Positions 1 to 7,458 of a stretch of DNA of 29,787 nt are shown here, one piece after another (position 1 is the first letter of the stretch; the number at the start of each line of letters is the position of its first letter). Location of the stretch: assembly GCA_937967535.1 (NCBI GenBank), contig CALCMV010000285.1, positions 1 to 29,787 of the forward strand, in the 5' to 3' direction. This DNA is from an uncultured Saprospiraceae bacterium (lineage in GTDB: Bacteria > Bacteroidota > Bacteroidia > Chitinophagales > Saprospiraceae). The notes beneath the pieces are model-generated. The model saw only the letters and a list, made by a program, of their open reading frames with translations, ran no database searches and had not been told where the DNA came from. The translations under genes and the position numbers were made by a program.

Positions 1-1
1 T

Positions 2-448
2 ATTTATTTTACCAATTACCAACGTTATCAAAATCGAAATCCCGACATCAAAAAAGACGATTTTGAAATCACCACAAAATTTGAAAAACCCGGTAGAGAC
101 GCGATTAATCGCGTCTCCACCCTGACCGCAGGACAAAAAACCAAATTAATCGTAGAAGTCACCGTAAAAAAAGATGCCGAATATGTCATGATAAATGTTC
201 CGATTCCGGGCGGCTGTTCGTATGGCGATAAACGAAAATCTTATCGCAATCGCGAAGTACACCGCGAATATTTCAAACACGAGACAGCGATTTTTTGTCA
301 AAATTTACCAAAAGGAAAATACACTTATGAAATCAATTTAACACCAAGATATTCAGGCAATTATACACTTAATCCAGCTAAGGTAGAGTTGATGTATTTT
401 CCGACATTTAGTGCGAATAATGGGGTGAAAAAAGTAGGCATAAAATGA
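2..448 (+). CDS. C-terminal end of alpha-2-macroglobulin-like protein (5' partial)
   Basis: The frame is open from the left edge with no start, so only about 148 C-terminal residues are visible. They read as a beta-rich macroglobulin tail: an LTAGQ linker, alternating hydrophobic strands, YVMINVPIPGGC, REVHREYFKHE, then FCQNLPKGKYTYEINL and a final VELMYFPTF strand. The PxPxGC segment, the 'LPKGxYT' strand and the closing 'MYxPxF' are typical of the last domain of bacterial A2M/YfhM-family proteins, which are large envelope proteins thought to trap proteases. The bait and thioester regions would lie outside the window. A palindromic intergenic-type repeat (92-121) is translated in frame as GRDAINRVST just before LTAG. 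The family call is good; the role is inferred from family knowledge only. Confidence 0.75.
   Translation: MYFTNYQRYQNRNPDIKKDDFEITTKFEKPGRDAINRVSTLTAGQKTKLIVEVTVKKDAEYVMINVPIPGGCSYGDKRKSYRNREVHREYFKHETAIFCQNLPKGKYTYEINLTPRYSGNYTLNPAKVELMYFPTFSANNGVKKVGIK
92..121. repeat. Palindromic repeat GAGACGCGATTAATCGCGTC inside a coding region
   Basis: A 30-bp near-perfect palindrome with one mismatched pair. It matches the intergenic palindrome at 5831-5860 except for small changes in the outer bases. Here it sits in the open frame of the macroglobulin-like gene and adds ten residues without a stop. Confidence 0.85.
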
Positions 449-452
449 TTGT

Positions 453-490
453 AAAATGTAGGGACAGCGCATGCGCTGTCCCTACATTTT
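453..490. repeat. 38-bp perfect palindrome downstream of the macroglobulin-like gene
   Basis: A perfect palindrome with its centre in GCGCATGCGC (arm GTAGGGACAGCGCA). It starts 4 bp after the stop at 448. In RNA it would fold into a 19-bp hairpin, and the 3' arm ends in TTTT, so it may act as a bidirectional terminator. It belongs to the same class of loop-less intergenic palindromes found elsewhere in the window. Confidence 0.85.
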
Positions 491-589
491 GGTGCGGATG
501 ATATTTTTTTCAAAAAAAATAAAAACACAGGCAGCGAATCCAAAATCCCATACGTTTTTTATCCAAATACAAGTTTCTTTTCGTAAGAA

Positions 590-682
590 ATGGTTTTAAT
601 TTGAAAAATGGCAAGTAAGCAGATTCGCACCCTGCTTCAAATCTTTAAGTCCATCGGGTTCGACAGCCGATGGACTTTTTTT
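590..682 (+). ncRNA. Possible small structured RNA ending in an intrinsic terminator
   Basis: Two hairpins follow each other with no ORF. The first is AAGCAG, a 9-nt loop, CTGCTT (617-637). Bases ATTTGAA and TTCAAAT just outside could pair as an alternative outer stem. The second is the 11-bp terminator hairpin at 647-677. The gene upstream already has a palindrome at its end 150 bp earlier, so this terminator may close a separate short transcript. No RNA family was recognised and no promoter is assigned. This is an inference from structure only. Confidence 0.3.
647..682 (+). terminator. Intrinsic terminator
   Basis: Perfect 11-bp stem AAGTCCATCGG / CCGATGGACTT with a 9-nt loop, running into seven T residues. 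The loop contains GTTCGA, which resembles a tRNA T-loop by chance. No tRNA cloverleaf can be built around it. Confidence 0.8.
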
Positions 683-700
683 GTGCAATACCCTATCGTG

Positions 701-744
701 CGGCACTTCCAGTCCGTATTTGTAGCACGGTGCTTCCAGCCCGT
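701..744. repeat. Imperfect direct repeat, part of a dispersed GTACTAC-containing repeat family
   Basis: CGGCACTTCCAGTCCGT (701-717) and CGGTGCTTCCAGCCCGT (728-744) differ at three positions. The tail GTACTACAAGTAA just downstream resembles GTACTACGAGTAA at about 13180 and ATACTACTTG at about 8869. It is probably a decayed dispersed intergenic repeat. Confidence 0.5.
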
Positions 745-802
745 TCCATGTACTACAAGTAATTTGGAATTTGTTTTTTGAAATTTCAAAACTTAGTGTA
801 TT

Positions 803-832
803 TTGTACATTATCGCATTTTCCCTACCTTTA
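803..832 (+). promoter_or_regulatory. Bacteroidota-type promoter for the beta-phosphoglucomutase gene
   Basis: TTG (803-805), 19-nt spacer, TACCTTTA (825-832), close to the TTG / TAnnTTTG consensus of the Bacteroidota primary sigma factor. The predicted transcription start falls on or within a few bases of the ATG at 837, so the transcript would be almost leaderless. Confidence 0.6.
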
Positions 833-836
833 AGCC

Positions 837-1490
837 ATGAACATCCAAGCCTGCATTTTCGATTTGGACGGCGTGATAGTAGACACTGCAAAATACCATT
901 ACAAGGCATGGCGCAAACTTGCCAAGTCTCTCGGTTTTGATTTCACCGAAGCGCAAAACGAACAACTCAAGGGAGTCAGTCGCATGGAATCGCTCAATAT
1001 TATTTTGAAAATCGGTAATAAAATACTTGATGAAGCACAAAAAACAGCACTGGCCAAGCAAAAAAACGACTGGTACCTCGAACAAGTCGCCGACATGACA
1101 TCCAATGAAATACTACCCGGCGTTGTTGATTTTCTCAACGAATTAAAAGCAAAAAATATCCGCATCGCACTCGGTTCTGCCAGCAAAAATGCAGTCTTGA
1201 CCCTCCAAAAAGTCAATTTATTAAACTACTTTGAAGTCGTGATAGACGGTACAAAAACCACACGCTCCAAACCCGACCCACAAGTATTCCAACTCGGCGC
1301 ACAAGGTTTAGGCATCCCTCCCGAAAACTGCATTGTATTTGAAGATGCGGCAAAAGGTGTCACCGCCGCACGTAGCGCAGGCATGTACGCCATAGGCTTA
1401 GGCAATCTAGACGAGCTCGCACATGCACACGCCGTCATCCCTTCCTTTGAACATGTAAATTTTCAACGAATTGTCGAGTTATTGTATTGA
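837..1490 (+). CDS. pgmB: Beta-phosphoglucomutase (HAD superfamily)
   Basis: A 217-residue cytoplasmic HAD-IA enzyme that would convert beta-glucose 1-phosphate to glucose 6-phosphate. The N-terminus FDLDGVIVDT carries the aspartyl nucleophile (D9) and the acid/base Asp (D11). An alpha-helical cap follows. LGSASKN is motif II, a Lys before PDP is motif III, and EDAAKGV supplies the Mg-binding acid of motif IV. Length is normal for the family. It lies 132 bp upstream of a GH65 phosphorylase on the same strand, whose product would be its substrate, so the pair forms a maltose/trehalose/kojibiose-type phosphorolysis module. The strong promoter directly at the ATG supports this start. Confidence 0.9.
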   Translation: MNIQACIFDLDGVIVDTAKYHYKAWRKLAKSLGFDFTEAQNEQLKGVSRMESLNIILKIGNKILDEAQKTALAKQKNDWYLEQVADMTSNEILPGVVDFLNELKAKNIRIALGSASKNAVLTLQKVNLLNYFEVVIDGTKTTRSKPDPQVFQLGAQGLGIPPENCIVFEDAAKGVTAARSAGMYAIGLGNLDELAHAHAVIPSFEHVNFQRIVELLY

Positions 1491-1510
1491 TGGTTTGATC
1501 TAAAAAAAAT

Positions 1511-1621
1511 CACCAACTCGTCAACCCAACAACACAACAACACATCAACACAACAACACATCAACACGACAACACAACAACTCGTCAACCCAACAACCCA
1601 ACAACTCAACAACACATCAAA
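1511..1621. repeat. A/C-rich short-word repeat in the phosphorylase leader
   Basis: About 110 bp built from CAACACA, CATCAA and CAACTCGTCAACCC words with almost no T-runs or secondary structure, ending at the ATG at 1623. The same CAACTCGTCAACCC word recurs upstream of recN (about 13309). No Shine-Dalgarno motif is present. Confidence 0.8.
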
Positions 1622-1622
1622 A

Positions 1623-3926
1623 ATGAAAAAGTATCTCACCCACCACGAATGGCAAATTATTGAAGACGGTTTTCACCCCGAATACAATCGTATTTCGGAG
1701 AGCGTATTTAGCATAGGCAACGGGCGTATGGGACAACGCGCCAACTTTGAAGAAAGCTATACGGGCGATACCCTTCAGGGTAGCTACGTGGCAGGCGTTT
1801 ATTATCCCGATAAGACGCGCGTGGGTTGGTGGAAAAATGGCTATCCCGAATACTTTGCGAAAGTGCTGAACGCTTGTAATTGGATTGGTATTGATGTAAA
1901 AATCAATAAAACGGTCTTGGATTTGGCAAAAAGTGATGTCACAGATTTTAAGCGTGTTTTGGATATGCAGCGCGGAATTTTGCAGCGTCAATTTACCGCT
2001 AAATTGCAAAGTGGTGAGCAGTTGCGGGTAGATGCCACACGCTTTTGCAGTCTTGCGGACGATGAGGCGGGAGTGATTCGATACGCTATTCAATGTGATT
2101 TTTCGGGCGAACTCAGCCTCACACCTTATCTTGATTTTGATATTAAAAATGAAGACGCGAATTACGATGAAAAATTTTGGGAGGAAGTAGAACTTGCCGT
2201 CCGCAAAGGAGAAGGCTACATTACCGCCGCTACACGAAAAACCGATTTTCATGTATGTACAGGTATGTGTTTTGATATTTTGGTGAATAATAAAAATGTG
2301 ACACCCGATATTGAAGTTTTTCGTAAAGAAAAATTTATTTCAAATACCGTCAAATTACAAGTGAATGAAGGTGATGAAGTTGTGATTTACAAATATGCAG
2401 TCAATCTTTCTTCTGAAAATCACCCTAAAGATTCACTGTCAACTCATGCCGACAAATTGCTGCAAAATATCCGAAAAAAAGGTTTTCAAAACATGCTCGA
2501 AGAACAAGCCGCAGCATGGGCAGCCCGTTGGAAGGATAGCGATATTGTGATTGAAGGAGACGTGGCGGCACAGCAAGGTATTCGTTTTAATATTTTCCAA
2601 CTTAATCAAACCTACACCGGCGAAGATGAACGCCTCAATATAGGACCGAAAGGCTTTACAGGAGAAAAATACGGCGGCAGCACTTATTGGGATACAGAGG
2701 CGTATTGCTTGCCTTTTTACCTGAGTACGGCACATGAGCGTGTGGCGCGTAATCTACTCATTTACAGGTATAAGCATTTACAAAAAGCCATAGAAAATGC
2801 CGAAAAATTGGGTTTCAAAAACGGCGCAGCTCTCTACCCGATGGTCACGATGAATGGCGAAGAATGTCATAATGAATGGGAAATTACCTTTGAAGAAATC
2901 CATAGAAATGGTGCGATTGCCTACGCGATTTTTGATTATATACGTTATACGGACGACAAGGCGTATTTGGCAGATTATGGCTTGGAAGTGCTGATTGGGA
3001 TAGCGCGTTTTTGGGCGCAACGGGTCAATTATTCCAATCAAAAAGGCAAATATGTTATACTTGGTGTAACTGGTCCGAATGAATACGAAAATAATGTCAA
3101 TAATAATTGGTATACAAATTTTACGGCTAAAAAATGCCTTGAATTTGCTATGGAAAGCATTGAATGGATAAAGAAAAATTGCCCGGAAAAATATAAGGTA
3201 ATTATTCGTCAAATCAATTTCGACGAAACCGAAGAACAGGCACAATGGCAACAAATTTGTGACCACATTTACCTGCCAAAATATCAAGAATTTGGTATTT
3301 ATTTACAACAAGAAGGCTTCTTGGATAAAGATATTTCTCCGGTGAGTGATTTGGACAAGGCAGACCGCCCCTTGTGTCAGAAATGGTCATGGGACAGGAT
3401 TTTACGCTCCTGCTATATCAAGCAAGCGGACGTTTTGCAAGGCTTATATTTTTACGAACATGAATTCGACAAAGAAACAATTCGCCGCAATTTCGATTTC
3501 TACGAACCGCTTACGGTGCATGAGTCTTCACTCTCACCCTGCGTACACGCGATACTCGCCGCACGACTCGGCTACCACGATAAAGCCTACGATATGTACC
3601 TCCAAACCGCCCGCCTCGACCTCGACGATTATAATAATGATACCGAAGACGGATGTCACATAACGAGTATGGCAGGTACTTGGATGGCAGTGGTCAAAGG
3701 CTTTGGTGGTATGCGTGTAGTTGATGGGCAACTGCACCTCAATCCTTTTCTCCCTAAGCAGTGGACAAGCTATTCTTTTAAAATCAGATGGCGCAGCAAC
3801 ATACTTAATATTAAGGTGACGAAGGATAAAACTATCGTCGAAAATGAGTCCGGTGCGCCGATTTCACTCGTTTTAGCTGAAAAATTAACAGAGATAGCAA
3901 ACGAAAAGGTCTTAGCAAAAAGTTAA
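1623..3926 (+). CDS. GH65 disaccharide phosphorylase (maltose/kojibiose-type)
   Basis: A 767-residue cytoplasmic enzyme, the usual length for GH65 phosphorylases. The N-terminal beta-sandwich contains SIGNGRMGQRANFEE. The catalytic (alpha/alpha)6 barrel contains GPKGFTGEKYGG followed by STYWDTEAY and GPNEYENNVNNNWYTN. The general-acid Glu falls at residue 487 in GPNEY, the same number as the catalytic Glu of Lactobacillus brevis maltose phosphorylase. It would phosphorolyse an alpha-linked glucose disaccharide to beta-glucose 1-phosphate and glucose. The pgmB gene upstream fits that product. Maltose, trehalose and kojibiose specificity cannot be separated by eye. The ATG follows a low-complexity A/C tract and has no SD motif. 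Confidence 0.88.
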   Translation: MKKYLTHHEWQIIEDGFHPEYNRISESVFSIGNGRMGQRANFEESYTGDTLQGSYVAGVYYPDKTRVGWWKNGYPEYFAKVLNACNWIGIDVKINKTVLDLAKSDVTDFKRVLDMQRGILQRQFTAKLQSGEQLRVDATRFCSLADDEAGVIRYAIQCDFSGELSLTPYLDFDIKNEDANYDEKFWEEVELAVRKGEGYITAATRKTDFHVCTGMCFDILVNNKNVTPDIEVFRKEKFISNTVKLQVNEGDEVVIYKYAVNLSSENHPKDSLSTHADKLLQNIRKKGFQNMLEEQAAAWAARWKDSDIVIEGDVAAQQGIRFNIFQLNQTYTGEDERLNIGPKGFTGEKYGGSTYWDTEAYCLPFYLSTAHERVARNLLIYRYKHLQKAIENAEKLGFKNGAALYPMVTMNGEECHNEWEITFEEIHRNGAIAYAIFDYIRYTDDKAYLADYGLEVLIGIARFWAQRVNYSNQKGKYVILGVTGPNEYENNVNNNWYTNFTAKKCLEFAMESIEWIKKNCPEKYKVIIRQINFDETEEQAQWQQICDHIYLPKYQEFGIYLQQEGFLDKDISPVSDLDKADRPLCQKWSWDRILRSCYIKQADVLQGLYFYEHEFDKETIRRNFDFYEPLTVHESSLSPCVHAILAARLGYHDKAYDMYLQTARLDLDDYNNDTEDGCHITSMAGTWMAVVKGFGGMRVVDGQLHLNPFLPKQWTSYSFKIRWRSNILNIKVTKDKTIVENESGAPISLVLAEKLTEIANEKVLAKS

Positions 3927-4066
3927 ACCTTTTTATTCATTAGACGTATTACTAAAAAGACCTTATTATTGTATTGATGAATGAGCAGACGAATAAAATT
4001 ATTTTAGATTTTTGATTTGGTGATTTTAGATTTAGAAAACTTAATAGTTTCATATGCAATCCTTAC

Positions 4067-4118
4067 TTCAATCAAAAATCGTTCAATCAAAAATTGATTC
4101 ATTCATTCAAAATTCAAC
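4067..4118. repeat. Short-word repeat in the ctpA leader
   Basis: TTCAATCAAAAATC repeated with variation and followed by ATTCATTCATTCAAAATTCA, ending 9 bp before the ATG at 4127. Similar words occur in the DUF368 leader and around 15450, 20850 and 25410. The rest of 3927-4066 is A/T-rich spacer with nothing else recognised. Confidence 0.6.
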
Positions 4119-4126
4119 ATTATTCT

Positions 4127-5767
4127 ATGAAAAAATATAAAAAAACATTCTTACTCGCAGCGATTGTTGGTTTGAGTGCAATGTTCGTTTCTACAGATTA
4201 CAATAAATACTTTGAGATTTCTAAGAACCTCGAAATATTTGCCAACATATATAAAGAACTCAACACCTCTTATGTAGATGAGATTGACCCTGCAAAACTA
4301 ATGCGTACAGGTGTAGATGCGATGGTAAAATCGCTCGACCCTTACACCAATTATATCTCGGAGTCAGAAATTGCGGGTTTCAAATTGCAGGTGACGGGTA
4401 GGTACGGCGGCATTGGCGCAAGCATCCGCAAGCTGAAAGACCGCGATTATGTGGTGATTACCGAACCCTATGAGGGCTTTCCGGCAGAAAAAGCAGGATT
4501 GCAAGCGGGCGACGAAATCATCAGCATCGCCGGAAAATCTGCCAAAGACAAAAGCACAAAAGAGGTCAGCGACATCCTGAAAGGTGCGCCCGGCGATGAA
4601 GTTACGATTACAGTTCGCCGCCCGGGTACGCCAAAAGATTTTGATGTGAGCCTCAAACGTAAAGAGGTCAAAATCCCCAACGTACCCTACTCAGGTATGC
4701 TCGACGACGAAACGGCTTATGTGACCCTAACCACTTTCACAGAACGCGCAGGCGCGAATGTAGGTGATGCCATACAGAAATTGAAAAAAGACAATGACGT
4801 AAAATCTGTCGTATTGGATTTGCGCGGCAATGGCGGTGGTTTACTCAAAGAAGCAGTCAATCTGTCGAATGTTTTCATAGATAAAAATGAAGAAGTGGTC
4901 ACAACGCGCAGTCGCAATGTAGAGAACGACCGTAGCTTCCGTACACTCAATAAGTCATTGGATATGGAGATACCTTTAGTCGTTTTGATTGATGGCAGTT
5001 CGGCATCAGCATCCGAGATTGTATCCGGCGTAGTGCAAGATTTGGATAGAGGCGTACTGGTCGGGCAAGAATCTTTTGGTAAAGGTTTGGTACAGAACAC
5101 CCGTCAGGTTGGTTACAATTCTAAACTCAAACTGACCACCGCGAAATATTACATCCCAAGCGGCAGATGTATTCAAGCAGTCAATTATAAGGATGGCAAA
5201 ACTTCTACGATTAAGGATTCGCTGCGTACCGAATTTAAGACGCGCAATGGCAGAAGCGTATTCGATGGTGCAGGTGTGAAGCCCGATATCGAAGTTGAAA
5301 TTCCTGAAGTTAGTAATGTAGAACGCGCCCTTGTACTTCAAAATGTGATTTTTGACTACGCCACTCAATATAAACTGAAAAACGAGAAAATCGCTCAGGC
5401 GAGTGAATACACATTTACTGATGCGGATTTCAAAGACTTTGAGCAATTCGTAGCCGGACGCGACATAGATTACGAAACCTCCAGCGAAAAAGAACTCAAA
5501 CAACTCGAAGAAAAATCTAAAAAAGAAAATTACTACGATGCGATAAAAGCCGACATAGAAGCCATGAAGCGCAAAATTGACGCAGACAAGAAGAAAGACC
5601 TATATAAGCATAAAACCAGCATAACACGCTTGATTGAGCGCGAAATCGTACAGCGATACTATTATCAAAAAGGCGCAGTCGAGGTCGGGCTGAAAGGTGA
5701 TCCATACATTGAAGCTGCCCTCAAAGTGCTTAAAGACCAACAGCGATACAAATCTATTTTGAAATAA
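4127..5767 (+). CDS. ctpA: S41-family C-terminal processing peptidase
   Basis: A 546-residue periplasmic serine protease that trims or degrades envelope proteins from their C-termini. An N-terminal hydrophobic signal/anchor (KTFLLAAIVGLSAMF) is followed by a helical region, a PDZ domain (about 80-170, GGIGASIRK to VRRPG) and the S41 core. The catalytic Ser/Lys pair appears as DGSSASASE with S294 and SFGKG with K319, separated by 25 residues as in E. coli Tsp (S430/K455). The C-terminal 150 residues are charged and helical. The start at 4127 is chosen over an ATG at 4094 because it places MKKYKKTF before the signal segment, while the upstream residues come from the repeat leader. It appears monocistronic. 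Confidence 0.9.
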   Translation: MKKYKKTFLLAAIVGLSAMFVSTDYNKYFEISKNLEIFANIYKELNTSYVDEIDPAKLMRTGVDAMVKSLDPYTNYISESEIAGFKLQVTGRYGGIGASIRKLKDRDYVVITEPYEGFPAEKAGLQAGDEIISIAGKSAKDKSTKEVSDILKGAPGDEVTITVRRPGTPKDFDVSLKRKEVKIPNVPYSGMLDDETAYVTLTTFTERAGANVGDAIQKLKKDNDVKSVVLDLRGNGGGLLKEAVNLSNVFIDKNEEVVTTRSRNVENDRSFRTLNKSLDMEIPLVVLIDGSSASASEIVSGVVQDLDRGVLVGQESFGKGLVQNTRQVGYNSKLKLTTAKYYIPSGRCIQAVNYKDGKTSTIKDSLRTEFKTRNGRSVFDGAGVKPDIEVEIPEVSNVERALVLQNVIFDYATQYKLKNEKIAQASEYTFTDADFKDFEQFVAGRDIDYETSSEKELKQLEEKSKKENYYDAIKADIEAMKRKIDADKKKDLYKHKTSITRLIEREIVQRYYYQKGAVEVGLKGDPYIEAALKVLKDQQRYKSILK

Positions 5768-5830
5768 AACTAAGCGTATATTTGGATTTTTTAAACTGAT
5801 AATCAACAGTTTATGATTTTGCCAAAACAT

Positions 5831-5860
5831 CGTAGAGACGCGATTAATCGCGTCTCTACG
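5831..5860. repeat. 30-bp perfect palindrome downstream of ctpA
   Basis: CGTAGAGACGCGATT and its exact reverse complement. The same family occurs inside the macroglobulin-like gene (92-121), and a variant core GTAGAGACGTAAAA lies between atpD and atpC. It sits 64 bp past the ctpA stop and could terminate transcription although no T-run follows. The remaining 5861-6122 is A/T-rich with no gene seen; an 8-bp CTTATGTG / CACATAAAG inverted repeat lies at about 5926-5960. Confidence 0.85.
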
Positions 5861-6122
5861 ACTTCTCCCAAAACACCCTCCTTTCCCACTGACTTCGACA
5901 TCATAATACATACGAAACATCTATCTTATGTGCTTTCTCACAAATATGTCACATAAAGCATTAAATATGAAAGATTTTAGTGACCTGTTATATAGAGTTG
6001 CGTCTCATTACAAGAAACTTAATATAAGTACTTCCCAAAAAAAATATAAATTAACGCAACATTTTATAGGTTCATTTCGTAATACTATATAAATAGGTAA
6101 TTAATTTGAACATGACAAAGCG

Positions 6123-6136
6123 TTAATACGTATTAA
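6123..6136. promoter_or_regulatory. Candidate operator, 14-bp palindrome TTAATACGTATTAA
   Basis: A perfect palindrome 88 bp before the first ArsR-like gene. A related TTATACGTATAA lies 83 bp before the second ArsR-like gene. Shared core ATACGTAT and similar spacing suggest a binding site for one or both regulators. This is inference from symmetry and position. Confidence 0.4.
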
Positions 6137-6224
6137 ATTGCAAAACAACCAAATAAACACAAAATTTAATTCTTATTTTTTTTATTTAATTTTTTCACTT
6201 AGCAAAAACAAAAATAAATTAGAC

Positions 6225-6563
6225 ATGAGGAAGTCGAAAAATGAAACAGTAACACTTACTAAAAGTAAAAAACCGATAAAGTTAGATTATGCTGAATTGC
6301 GTAAAGCAGTACTCGTTTTGAGAGCTGTCAATCACAAATTGCGCCAGTCAGTCATTGATTTGTTGGAAGAAAACGAAAAGATGACTGTCACAGACATCTA
6401 CATCAAGTTGCGTTTGGAGCAATCTGTAGCATCTCAGCATTTGGCTATCTTGAGAAGAGCCGGAGTCGTTACCACAGAGCGTCAGGGTAAATTCATTTAC
6501 TACTCTTTGGACAAAGACCGTCTCAAGCAAATCTCTAAGTTGGTTGAGGAATTGGCGAAGTAA
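6225..6563 (+). CDS. ArsR-like winged-helix transcriptional regulator, paralog 1
   Basis: A 112-residue DNA-binding protein. The HTH and recognition helix lie at TVTDIYIKLRLEQSVASQHL, followed by LAILRRAGVV and the wing ERQGKFIYYSL, the standard ArsR layout. The Cys pair of metal-sensing ArsR/SmtB (ELCVCDL-type) is absent, so the signal is unknown. A Lys/Thr-rich N-terminal tail of about 25 residues precedes the domain. The start at 6225 is preferred; an upstream in-frame ATG at 6138 would add a Phe/Lys/Asn-rich stretch that looks like spacer. It is about 50% similar to the next gene by eye and points the same way, so the two look like an old tandem duplication. Confidence 0.8.
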   Translation: MRKSKNETVTLTKSKKPIKLDYAELRKAVLVLRAVNHKLRQSVIDLLEENEKMTVTDIYIKLRLEQSVASQHLAILRRAGVVTTERQGKFIYYSLDKDRLKQISKLVEELAK

Positions 6564-6570
6564 GTTGCTG

Positions 6571-6642
6571 TAAAAATATACTGAATTTGCTGTAATTTAA
6601 CCGTTCAAAAAAAAATTATAGTAAATTCAGTATATTTTTTTT
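6571..6642 (+). terminator. A/T-rich terminator-like hairpin after the first ArsR-like gene
   Basis: AAAATATACTGAATTT pairs with AAATTCAGTATATTTT across a 34-nt loop and runs into eight T residues. It sits 7 bp after the stop. The rest of 6643-6881 is A/T-rich and no gene was seen. Confidence 0.5.
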
Positions 6643-6881
6643 ACATTACACATGAAAATAATATATACGTCAAATAACAAAAAAATATTATGCGTTTACC
6701 CAAAAATAAAAAAATTATAACTCATTAAAAAACAAGCACTTAGGAACATCTTTTAAAAAAATAATTCATAATTACGCAATTTATTTTGTAAACAACGAAA
6801 AAAAATAGATATTTGTAAAAATGTTGTTTTGTACGCCCTACGACAAACTATTGTAAAGGTACATGCAACAAAATACATCTT

Positions 6882-6893
6882 TTATACGTATAA
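6882..6893. promoter_or_regulatory. Candidate operator, 12-bp palindrome TTATACGTATAA
   Basis: Perfect palindrome 83 bp upstream of the second ArsR-like gene, sharing ATACGTAT with 6123-6136. A second inverted repeat CACTGT / ACAGTG (about 6895-6915) lies next to it. Confidence 0.4.
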
Positions 6894-6976
6894 TCACTGT
6901 ACAACATTCACAGTGTTATATTAAATTTTCTTATTTATTAAAGAAAAATATTATTCAAATTTAATTAAAAAGGCTT

Positions 6977-7288
6977 ATGAGAAAGACAAAGGTTAAAATT
7001 AACGATGAACAACTCCAAGTGTCCGCAGAAATTTTAAGAGCAGTAGCACACCCGCTACGCATGAAAATTTTGGAATTTGTGGACAAGCACAAAACCATCA
7101 ATGTAAACAAGATTTACAACACATTGAAATTGGAACAGTCTATTACATCTCAGCATTTGAGAATTCTCCGTCTAGCGGGTATCGTAGAGACTAATCGCGA
7201 TGGTAAATTCATTTACTACACTATCAATTATCCAAAATTGGCTCAAGTCGTAAAAGGCGTGAACAATTTCTTGGAAGAGGACAAGTAA
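6977..7288 (+). CDS. ArsR-like winged-helix transcriptional regulator, paralog 2
   Basis: A 103-residue paralog of the preceding gene. RAVAHPLRMKILEFV is the first helix pair of the ArsR domain, NVNKIYNTLKLEQSITSQHL the HTH, and NRDGKFIYYTI the wing. No metal-binding Cys motif is present. The shared EQSxxSQHLxILRxAGxV and GKFIYY blocks show common descent with paralog 1. A 412-bp gap with its own palindrome separates the genes, so it is probably transcribed separately. Its target genes are unknown, and adjacency to pxpAB alone does not establish control. Confidence 0.82.
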   Translation: MRKTKVKINDEQLQVSAEILRAVAHPLRMKILEFVDKHKTINVNKIYNTLKLEQSITSQHLRILRLAGIVETNRDGKFIYYTINYPKLAQVVKGVNNFLEEDK

Positions 7289-7317
7289 TTGAATTGTTCC
7301 ATTTACAAGCATATTAA

Positions 7318-7349
7318 GGGTTTGGCGTTAAAGCGTCAAGCCCTTTTTT
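7318..7349 (+). terminator. Intrinsic terminator after ArsR paralog 2
   Basis: GGGTTTGGCG pairs with CGTCAAGCCC (10 pairs including two G-U), with a short TTAAAG loop, followed by a T7 run. Confidence 0.85.
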
Positions 7350-7374
7350 AGTTAATAGTTATTTACGTTCAACT

Positions 7375-7458
7375 ATGAACTATGAACCATGAACTATGAA
7401 CTATGAACCATGAACTATGAACTATGAACTATGAACCATGAACCATGAACCATGAACT
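7375..7458. repeat. Twelve tandem 7-bp units ATGAACY ending on the pxpA start codon
   Basis: Twelve uninterrupted copies of ATGAACT or ATGAACC. The last copy (7452-7458) supplies the pxpA start codon. Because the unit is 7 bp, successive ATGs shift frame, and the in-frame ATG at 7431 meets a TGA within six codons, so only 7452 can start pxpA. Confidence 0.95.

Noticed and set aside
640..680. tRNA or tmRNA 3' end suggested by GGTTCGACAGCC
   Set aside because: The T-stem closing pair fails, no acceptor, D or anticodon arms can be placed upstream, and the stem runs into a T7 tract, which fits a terminator.
5600..5920. 106-residue minus-strand ORF containing RDAINRVST
   Set aside because: It is a shadow of ctpA extended through the 5831-5860 palindrome. 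It only shows again that this repeat is open in that frame.
7375..7458. CRISPR-like or direct-repeat array
   Set aside because: The 7-bp units have no spacers and lie adjacent to one another; this is a microsatellite.
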